A DNA stretch of 13,526 nt, from the NCBI GenBank assembly GCA_017391185.1, contig JAFOZN010000079.1, forward strand, positions 1-13,526, written 5' to 3'. The translations under genes were made by a program, and so were the position numbers. The stretch comes from Alistipes sp. Lineage in GTDB: Bacteria; Bacteroidota; Bacteroidia; Bacteroidales; Rikenellaceae. The notes beneath the pieces were generated by a model. It was not told the origin of the DNA. It saw nothing but the letters and a program-made list of their open reading frames with translations, and ran no database searches. Below are positions 8,216 through 13,526 of this stretch, one piece after another; the stretch's first letter is position 1, and each line of letters begins with the position of its first letter.

Positions 8216-8246
8216 ACAAACCTAACTCTGCGGAGCTTAGGTTTGT
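8216..8246. repeat. Perfect 10-bp inverted repeat ahead of topA
   Basis: ACAAACCTAA (8216-8225) and TTAGGTTTGT (8237-8246) are exact reverse complements separated by 11 bases. The loop can extend the stem with CTC/GAG around TGCG, leaving one C unpaired. No T run follows, so a standard intrinsic terminator is unlikely. The right arm contains TAGGTTTG (8238-8245), which fits the TAnnTTTG -7 promoter consensus. The site lies between the DUF4270 stop and the chosen topA start. It could be an operator overlapping a topA promoter, an RNA hairpin in the leader, or an RNA processing site. Confidence 0.6.
8238..8245 (+). promoter_or_regulatory. Possible topA -7 promoter element (TAGGTTTG)
   Basis: TAGGTTTG fits TAnnTTTG and lies 23 bp before the topA ATG at 8269, a spacing close to that of the element before the GT5-like gene. 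No recognisable -33 TTTG lies 17-23 bp upstream. It falls inside the right arm of an inverted repeat, so either role, or both, is possible. Confidence 0.38.
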
Positions 8247-8268
8247 TCGGTTAAGATATATATTGGAA

Positions 8269-10587
8269 ATGCAAGAAAATTTAGTCATCGTAGAGTCCCC
8301 TGCCAAGGCTAAAACCATAGAAAAATTTTTGGGTAAGGGCTACGTTGTTAAGTCAAGTTTCGGACATATCCGCGACCTTTCGAAGAAGGGTTTGGGCGTG
8401 AAGATTGATGAGAGTTTCATGCCCGATTATGAGGTTCTGCCCGATAAGCGTAAGGTTGTAGAAGATCTCTCCAAATTGGCCGAGCAGGCTCAGACCGTGT
8501 GGTTGGCATCCGATGAGGACCGCGAGGGAGAGGCTATCGCATGGCACTTGGCCGAGGTGTTGGAGTTGCCTGTGGATAAGACCAAACGTATTGTCTTTCA
8601 TGAGATTACCAAAAACGCCATACTCCACGCCATTGAGAATCCTCGTACCATAGATATGAACTTGGTCGATGCCCAGCAGGCACGCCGTGTGTTGGATCGT
8701 ATCGTGGGATTTGAGCTCTCGCCCGTGTTGTGGAAGAAGGTTAAGCCAGCTCTCTCGGCAGGACGTGTGCAGTCTGTTGCGGTACGCCTGATCGTGGAGC
8801 GAGAGCGAGAGATTATCGCATTCCAATCTACTCCATACTTCCGCGTTGTGGCGCAGTTCTACCCTGCAGCAGACGAGTCGAAGACTATCTTCAAGGCTGA
8901 GCTTAATCGCCGCTTCGAGACCAAAGAGGAGGCTGAGGCATTTTTACACAACGCAGTAGGCGCATCATTTAGCGTCTCTAAGGCAGAGGAGAAACCTATG
9001 AAGCGTTACCCTGCGGCACCATTTACTACCTCTACTTTGCAGCAGGAGGCGGGCCGTAAGTTGGGTATGTCTGTGGCGCAGACTATGTCCGTGGCGCAGC
9101 ACCTCTACGAGCAGGGACTTATCACCTATATGCGTACCGACTCGGTGAATCTCTCGGCACAGGCTATTGCTCAGTGTAAGCAGGAGATCAGCAAGCATTT
9201 TGGTGAGAAGTACTCTTCGGCTCATAACTACAAGACCAAGACCAAGGGCGCACAGGAGGCTCACGAGGCTATCCGCCCATCATATATCGACCGTGTGGAG
9301 ATTGACGGTACAGCGGCAGAGAAGCGTCTCTATGACCTTATATGGAAGCGTACGGTAGCTTCGCAGATGGTTGCTGCCGAGGTGGATCGTACTACTGTAG
9401 TGATCGACATGAACGGCTCAGAGAGTCAGTTTGTTGCCAGCGGCGAGGTTGTGCGTTTCGATGGTTTCTTGCGCTTGTACTCGGAGTCTGTGGATGAGGA
9501 TCAGCTCAAGGACTCATCTGAGGAGGCGTTGCTACCTAAGATGCAGGTTGGCGATAGTGTCATCTCTACTCAGATCGTAGCTACCGAGCGATTCACAACT
9601 GCACCTCCACGCTATAACGAGGCTTCGCTCGTCAAGCGTCTTGAGGAGCTTGGTATCGGCCGCCCATCTACATACGCACCGACTATCACCACTATCATCA
9701 ATCGTGGTTATGTTGTGAAGCAAAATCGTGATGCCCAGAAGCGTCAATATACAGCACTCACACTCTCCTCTGCGGGCAAGATCAGCGAGAAGCGTCTCTC
9801 GGAGAGCTTCGGTAAGGAGAAGAATCGCCTTGCACCGACCGATATAGGTATGGTCGTGAACGACTACTTGGAGCGTCAGTTTGTGGATATCATGGATTAT
9901 AACTTTACGGCCAGCGTGGAGAAGGAGTTTGACCATGTAGCCAATGGCGAGCTCACATGGCGTGAGATGATTACACGCTTCTACTCTCCATTCCATGTTC
10001 AGGTTGAGAAGGCGTTGGAGACTCAGACCGATAAGGATTCTCAGAGCCGCGTCTTGGGAGTTGATCCTCAGAGTGGCCGCGAGGTTAAGGCTCGTATCGG
10101 ACGCTATGGCCCTATGGTCGAGATCGCAGCGGCTCAAGAGGGCGGTAAAGCTCAGTTCGCATCGCTCAAGAAGGGACAGCTCATCGAGTCAATCACTCTG
10201 GAGGAGGCTTTGGAACTCTTCAGCCTGCCACGCAATTTGGGTAAGTACGAGGGATATGACCTGATGGTCGGCATCGGACGTTTTGGTCCTTATGTACGCT
10301 ACGGCAACTCGTTTGCTTCGCTTACTAAGAATGATGATCCATATACAATCCAGTATGAGCGTGCCGTAGAGCTTATCGCCGAGCAGCAGGCTCAGGCAGC
10401 TGCTGCTGCAGCACCTCTCAAGAGCTTCGAGGAGGATAAGAATATGGTCATCAAGAATGGTCGTTATGGAGCCTACATCGCCTATAAGGGTAAGAACTAC
10501 CGCTTGCCTAATGGCCGCAAAGTGGAGGATCTAAATTATGAGGATTGCAAGCAGATTGTCGAGACTCAGAAGAAGAGCAAGAAGTAG
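8269..10587 (+). CDS. topA: DNA topoisomerase I (type IA), without zinc ribbons
   Basis: TopA relaxes negatively supercoiled DNA by single-strand cleavage through a tyrosine. ATG 8269 gives 772 residues beginning MQENLVIVESPAKAKTIEKF, the standard TopA start. An upstream in-frame GTG (8206) would add 21 residues encoded across the inverted repeat and is unlikely. The TOPRIM domain has E9 and the DEDREGE metal site (D82, D84, E86). The catalytic region has GLITYMRTDS with the active-site tyrosine at about 287 and R289. LEELGIGRPSTYAPTI (459-474) is also typical. The C-terminus lacks the Cys4 zinc ribbons of the E. coli enzyme, with only two cysteines in the whole protein. Instead there are three GRYG/GRFG-type repeats near 610, 669 and 730. 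A glutamine/alanine-rich linker (about 705-715) precedes the last repeat, and the tail is lysine-rich. Confidence 0.95.
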   Translation: MQENLVIVESPAKAKTIEKFLGKGYVVKSSFGHIRDLSKKGLGVKIDESFMPDYEVLPDKRKVVEDLSKLAEQAQTVWLASDEDREGEAIAWHLAEVLELPVDKTKRIVFHEITKNAILHAIENPRTIDMNLVDAQQARRVLDRIVGFELSPVLWKKVKPALSAGRVQSVAVRLIVEREREIIAFQSTPYFRVVAQFYPAADESKTIFKAELNRRFETKEEAEAFLHNAVGASFSVSKAEEKPMKRYPAAPFTTSTLQQEAGRKLGMSVAQTMSVAQHLYEQGLITYMRTDSVNLSAQAIAQCKQEISKHFGEKYSSAHNYKTKTKGAQEAHEAIRPSYIDRVEIDGTAAEKRLYDLIWKRTVASQMVAAEVDRTTVVIDMNGSESQFVASGEVVRFDGFLRLYSESVDEDQLKDSSEEALLPKMQVGDSVISTQIVATERFTTAPPRYNEASLVKRLEELGIGRPSTYAPTITTIINRGYVVKQNRDAQKRQYTALTLSSAGKISEKRLSESFGKEKNRLAPTDIGMVVNDYLERQFVDIMDYNFTASVEKEFDHVANGELTWREMITRFYSPFHVQVEKALETQTDKDSQSRVLGVDPQSGREVKARIGRYGPMVEIAAAQEGGKAQFASLKKGQLIESITLEEALELFSLPRNLGKYEGYDLMVGIGRFGPYVRYGNSFASLTKNDDPYTIQYERAVELIAEQQAQAAAAAAPLKSFEEDKNMVIKNGRYGAYIAYKGKNYRLPNGRKVEDLNYEDCKQIVETQKKSKK

Positions 10588-10615
10588 AAAAATTTAAACC
10601 TAAAATAGAATAATT

Positions 10616-11794
10616 ATGAAGAAGTTTTTGCTTTTGGCAGCCGTATTGTTCGGCATGGCGGTAGCTGTTTCTGCACAGGAGGGCTACAAGTTTACAGACA
10701 AGAAGGTCATCAAGACTGTACCTATCACCAACCAGTATCGTAGTGGTACTTGCTGGTGCTTCTCTACTCTCTCGTTTATCGAGGAGGATATCATTGCTTT
10801 CGGTGGCGAGGAGATGACACTTTCACAGATGTGGATCGTGCGTCACGCTTACTTTGATAAGGCTATCAAGTATGTTCGTTTGCACGGTAACCTTAACTTC
10901 GCTGTTGGTGGTGCTGCACACGATGTTACTAAGATGATCGAGAAGTATGGTATCGTACCATTGGAGGCATACCCAGGTTATAACTATGGTACTAAGATGC
11001 CTGAGTTCGGTGAGATTGACGCAGTTTTGAAGGCTTATGTTGAGTCTATTATCAAGAACGAGAATGGTAAGCTCACAACAGCTTGGATCAACGGTTTGAA
11101 CGGTATTCTCGATGCATACTTCGGTGTTCGTCCAGAGAAGTTCACTTACAAGGGTAAGGAGTACACTCCAAAGTCATTCGCTGAGTCTTTGCCAGTAAAG
11201 ATGTCTGACTATGTTGAGTTCACTTCATTTACTCACCACCCATTCTACTCAAAGTTCGCTCTTGAGGTGCCAGATAACTGGATGTGGGATGAGATGTACA
11301 ACGTGCCTATGGCAGAGATGATGCAGATCGTAGATGCTACTTTGGAGGCAGGTCACCCAGTAGCTTGGGGTACTGACGTGAGCGAGAAGGGCTTCGTTGG
11401 TAGCAAGGCTATCGGTATCATTCCTGAGGCTGCAGAGAAGAATATGGTAGGTTCTGACGCTGAGCGTTGGGGCAAGCTTTCAGCTTCTGAGAAGGAGGCT
11501 GAGATCTACAGCATGAAGGAGCCTGTTAAGGAGAAGACTATCACACAGGAGATGCGTCAGGAGGCTTACGACAACTACCAGACTACAGATGACCACGGTA
11601 TGGTTATCGTAGGTACTGCCGTAGATCAGAAGGGTAACCCATTCTACCGCGTTCAGAACTCTTGGGGTGACGGTTCACCATACAAGGGCTTCTACTACTT
11701 CTCTCGTCCATTCGTAGAGTACAAGACTTTGGACATCATGGTTCACAAGACTATGGTACCAAAGGATATCATGAAGAAGATTGGTCTTAAGTAA
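10616..11794 (+). CDS. Secreted C1B-family cysteine peptidase (bleomycin hydrolase/PepC-like)
   Basis: The 392-residue protein begins with a classical signal peptide (MKKFLLLAAVLFGMAVAVSA, cleavage after about A20). There is no lipobox, so it should reach the periplasm or beyond. The papain-type active site is complete: Q40 (oxyanion hole), C46 in SGTCWCFS, H327 in DDHGMVIVG and N348 in VQNSWG. The large insert between Cys and His and the DDHGM form are typical of bleomycin hydrolase/aminopeptidase C (C1B) rather than papain itself. PepC enzymes are normally cytoplasmic, so the export signal is notable, though exported relatives occur in Bacteroidota. The likely role is degradation of peptides outside the cytoplasm; the exact specificity is unknown. 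Codons favour GGT, CGT, GCT and CCA more than in neighbouring genes, suggesting high expression. A 28-bp AT-rich gap follows topA, and a strong terminator lies downstream. Confidence 0.88.
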   Translation: MKKFLLLAAVLFGMAVAVSAQEGYKFTDKKVIKTVPITNQYRSGTCWCFSTLSFIEEDIIAFGGEEMTLSQMWIVRHAYFDKAIKYVRLHGNLNFAVGGAAHDVTKMIEKYGIVPLEAYPGYNYGTKMPEFGEIDAVLKAYVESIIKNENGKLTTAWINGLNGILDAYFGVRPEKFTYKGKEYTPKSFAESLPVKMSDYVEFTSFTHHPFYSKFALEVPDNWMWDEMYNVPMAEMMQIVDATLEAGHPVAWGTDVSEKGFVGSKAIGIIPEAAEKNMVGSDAERWGKLSASEKEAEIYSMKEPVKEKTITQEMRQEAYDNYQTTDDHGMVIVGTAVDQKGNPFYRVQNSWGDGSPYKGFYYFSRPFVEYKTLDIMVHKTMVPKDIMKKIGLK

Positions 11795-11844
11795 TCATTG
11801 CTTAGGATTCCCTGATTCAGACTTTTTAAGTATTAAGTCAATAA

Positions 11845-11859
11845 CTCCCCATCGGGGAG
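11845..11859. repeat. Short GC hairpin upstream of the peptidase terminator
   Basis: CTCCCC (11845-11850) pairs with GGGGAG (11854-11859) around a three-base loop. No T run follows directly. It sits immediately before the main terminator hairpin and may protect the mRNA 3' end or be part of a compound terminator. Confidence 0.5.
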
Positions 11860-11860
11860 C

Positions 11861-11896
11861 ACAAAGCCCGCCAGAAATGGCGGGCTTTGTTGTTTT
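11861..11896 (+). terminator. Intrinsic terminator after the peptidase gene
   Basis: A perfect 13-bp stem, ACAAAGCCCGCCA (11861-11873) with TGGCGGGCTTTGT (11878-11890), encloses a GAAA loop and is followed by TGTTTT. This is a strong rho-independent terminator for plus-strand transcription, 66 bp after the peptidase stop. The minus-strand side lacks a T run, so it should act in one direction. Confidence 0.92.
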
Positions 11897-11949
11897 AAGC
11901 TTATTTTGCCAATACTGATCGTAAAGCAGATCATCCTTGCCAACAAACA

Positions 11950-11977
11950 CAAAAAAGGAGTCCCGAAAGACTCCTTT
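11950..11977 (-). terminator. Intrinsic terminator of guaA
   Basis: A 9-bp stem, AAAGGAGTC (11954-11962) with GACTCCTTT (11969-11977), encloses six bases. Read on the minus strand, the stem ends in a run of six Ts (11956-11951), giving a rho-independent terminator 23 bp after the guaA stop. Together with the plus-strand terminator it separates the convergent peptidase and guaA transcripts. Confidence 0.88.
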
Positions 11978-12000
11978 GATTAAGTATTCTTAATGTATCA

Positions 12001-13308
12001 CTACTCCCACTCGATTGTTGCTGATGGCTTTGGTGACATATCGTAGCATACGCGGTTTACGGTTGGCACCTCATCCAAGATACGCTTGGTGATCTTGTCG
12101 AGGATCTCCCAATCGATATGCTCGATAGTTGCTGTCATCGCATCGATAGTATTCACGGCGCGAATAATCACAGGCCAATCGTATGAACGAGCGTTGTTAC
12201 GTACACCTACCGACTTGAAATCAGGCACAACTGTAAAATACTGCCATATCTTCTTGTCCAAACCAGCCTTAGCAAACTCCTCGCGAAGGATAGCGTCACT
12301 TTCGCGAACAGCCTCCAAACGATCACGAGTGATAGCGCCCAAGCAACGTACACCCAAACCTGGACCTGGGAATGGCTGACGGTAAACCATCTCATAAGGC
12401 AAGCCAAGCTCTACACCGCATGCACGCACCTCATCCTTGAAGAGCTGCTTGAGTGGCTCAACCAAACCAAACTGCATATCCTCAGGCAGACCACCTACGT
12501 TGTGGTGTGACTTAACCATCTTTGCTGTCTTAGTACCGCTCTCCACGATATCTGGATAGATAGTACCCTGACCGAGGAAGTCGATACCATCCAACTTGCG
12601 AGCCTCCTCCTCAAATACGCGGATAAACTCACCGCCGATGATCTTACGCTTCTGCTCTGGATCCTCTACGCCCTCCAACTTTGTGAGGAAACGATCTGTA
12701 GCATCTACATAGATAAGGTTGGCGCAAAGCTGGTTGCGGAATACCTCCACCACGTTCTCAGACTCGCCCTTACGCATCAAGCCGTGGTTAACGTGTACGC
12801 ATACCAAATTCTCGCCGATAGCCTTCAACAAGAGTGCTGCTACTACCGATGAGTCAACACCACCTGAAAGAGCCAACAACACCTTCTTATCACCCACCTG
12901 CTGGCGCACAAGCTCCACCTGATCGGCAACGAAGTTCTTCATGTTCCAGTTAGCCTCAGCCTTGCAAGTCTCGAATACGAATGAGCGAAGAGCCTCCTTG
13001 ATAGCCTCCTCGTCATCCTTAAACTGCTCAAGCTTCACTTCGCACTGAGCCTTAGCGTGACCAGCTGCAATCACAGGATAACCTGCCTCATAGATCTCTG
13101 GCAAAACATCGATCTCCACGCCATCAATCACATTGTTGGGACCACCGTTGATGATCACACCCTTCACATTAGGCAATGCCTTCAACTCTGCGGCAGTGAT
13201 GTCGTGTGGGTAGATCTCTGAATAGACACCCAACGCACGGATCGCACGAGCAACAACAGTGTTCTCGTGACTGCCCAAATCCAAGATAACAATCATATCC
13301 TGTTTCAT
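12001..13308 (-). CDS. guaA: GMP synthase with degenerate, shortened glutaminase domain
   Basis: GuaA makes GMP from XMP, ATP and ammonia, the ammonia normally coming from glutamine through an N-terminal class I amidotransferase domain. The synthetase part is intact: P-loop SGGVDSS (148-154), GQGTIYPD (247-254), KSHHNVGGLPEDM (266-278), the dimerisation motif PFPGPGLGVR (312-321) and the end KPSATIEWE. The protein has 435 residues against about 505-525 for the family. The start of the glutaminase domain remains (ILDLGSHENTVVARAIRALG, then INGGPNNV). The nucleophile motif GxCxG, however, is AAGHA (81-85), with Gly83 where Cys should be, and about 80 residues that normally carry the HPE triad partners are missing. 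The frame is continuous and the ends are normal, so this is not a simple frameshift. I infer an ammonia-dependent enzyme or one fed by a separate glutaminase. A complete second guaA elsewhere is possible. Confidence 0.9.
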   Translation of the reverse strand: MKQDMIVILDLGSHENTVVARAIRALGVYSEIYPHDITAAELKALPNVKGVIINGGPNNVIDGVEIDVLPEIYEAGYPVIAAGHAKAQCEVKLEQFKDDEEAIKEALRSFVFETCKAEANWNMKNFVADQVELVRQQVGDKKVLLALSGGVDSSVVAALLLKAIGENLVCVHVNHGLMRKGESENVVEVFRNQLCANLIYVDATDRFLTKLEGVEDPEQKRKIIGGEFIRVFEEEARKLDGIDFLGQGTIYPDIVESGTKTAKMVKSHHNVGGLPEDMQFGLVEPLKQLFKDEVRACGVELGLPYEMVYRQPFPGPGLGVRCLGAITRDRLEAVRESDAILREEFAKAGLDKKIWQYFTVVPDFKSVGVRNNARSYDWPVIIRAVNTIDAMTATIEHIDWEILDKITKRILDEVPTVNRVCYDMSPKPSATIEWE

Positions 13309-13345
13309 TGTCTTGTATAATTTTTTGATTCTTAACTATTCTTTT

Positions 13346-13526
13346 TTATTTCAATTCTGCAGGCATCTCCAATTTCTTGAACACCCAGTTTGTCAGTTTA
13401 TCAATACTATATTGCCACAATTCGCCAGTGTGAATATTCAGCAAAAAGCAGTCGTTCGTATTGTCCATATATAGCTGGAAGTTTATCTTGTCAGCTTCCA
13501 CTGCTACAAGTTTCTCTACGGACACC
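13346..13526 (-). CDS. Unidentified protein, C-terminal 59 residues only
   Basis: A minus-strand frame is open from the window edge to a TAA at 13346-13348, giving 59 residues. Visible parts include VEKLVAVEADKINFQLYMDN, TNDCFLLNIHTGELWQYSID and the end KKLEMPAELK. The composition is that of a real soluble protein, with mixed charged and aromatic residues and no low-complexity runs. The segment FLLNIHTGELWQYSID recalls beta-hairpin repeats in small secreted or cytoplasmic proteins of this phylum, but I do not recognise the family. The start and most of the gene lie outside the window. The stop is 37 bp upstream of guaA on the same strand, in an AT-rich gap without a terminator, so the two may be cotranscribed. 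Confidence 0.6.
   Translation of the reverse strand, partial: VSVEKLVAVEADKINFQLYMDNTNDCFLLNIHTGELWQYSIDKLTNWVFKKLEMPAELK

Noticed and set aside
8206..8268. GTG start 21 codons upstream of the topA ATG
   Set aside because: The extension is encoded across the inverted repeat and has no counterpart in TopA; MQENLVIVESPAKAKT is the standard family start.
9532..10137. Minus-strand open frame of 201 codons inside topA
   Set aside because: Shadow of topA codon usage; low-quality composition and no start context.
11911..11934. GATC-containing short repeat between the two terminators
   Set aside because: Four-base arms are expected by chance.
1..13526. Mobile element, prophage or CRISPR signature
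   Set aside because: No transposase, integrase, phage or cas genes, no repeat arrays and no terminal repeats; the genes are core functions with consistent orientation.

Overview
The window looks like chromosomal core DNA from a member of the Bacteroidota, most likely order Bacteroidales; a Rikenellaceae/Alistipes-like genome is a guess. The evidence is threefold. First, the gene families are typical of the phylum: a DUF3098 protein between FtsX and UppP, a DUF4270 lipoprotein, a half-length GT5 'glycogen/starch synthase', and a TopA without zinc ribbons. Second, genes lack clear Shine-Dalgarno sequences and have AT-rich leaders. Third, there is a TAnnTTTG-type -7 promoter element. I see no mobile element, CRISPR array, tRNA or rRNA.

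From 1 to about 5766 lies a dense plus-strand cluster for the cell envelope and tRNA modification. It holds a YfhO-family membrane protein (5' end cut by the window), ftsX (overlapping yfhO by 29 bp), a DUF3098 membrane protein, uppP, truB and queA. FtsX and UppP act in division and peptidoglycan lipid-carrier recycling. TruB and QueA modify tRNA. Tight spacing suggests cotranscription up to truB, and a 73-bp gap precedes queA.

From about 5778 to 8201 a promoter-like TATCTTTG element precedes a two-gene unit: the N-terminal half of a GT5 synthase, overlapping by 14 bp a DUF4270 lipoprotein. A short gap with a perfect 10-bp inverted repeat leads to topA (8269-10587). A secreted C1B (bleomycin-hydrolase/PepC-like) cysteine peptidase follows, with codon use suggesting high expression, and a strong intrinsic terminator ends it.

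From about 11950 to the end the minus strand carries guaA with its own terminator, preceded by the last 59 codons of an unidentified gene cut by the window edge. This GuaA is the most unusual item. The ATP-pyrophosphatase and dimerisation domains are intact. The N-terminal glutaminase domain has lost about 80 residues, including the nucleophile cysteine and the His-Glu pair, so it should not hydrolyse glutamine by itself.
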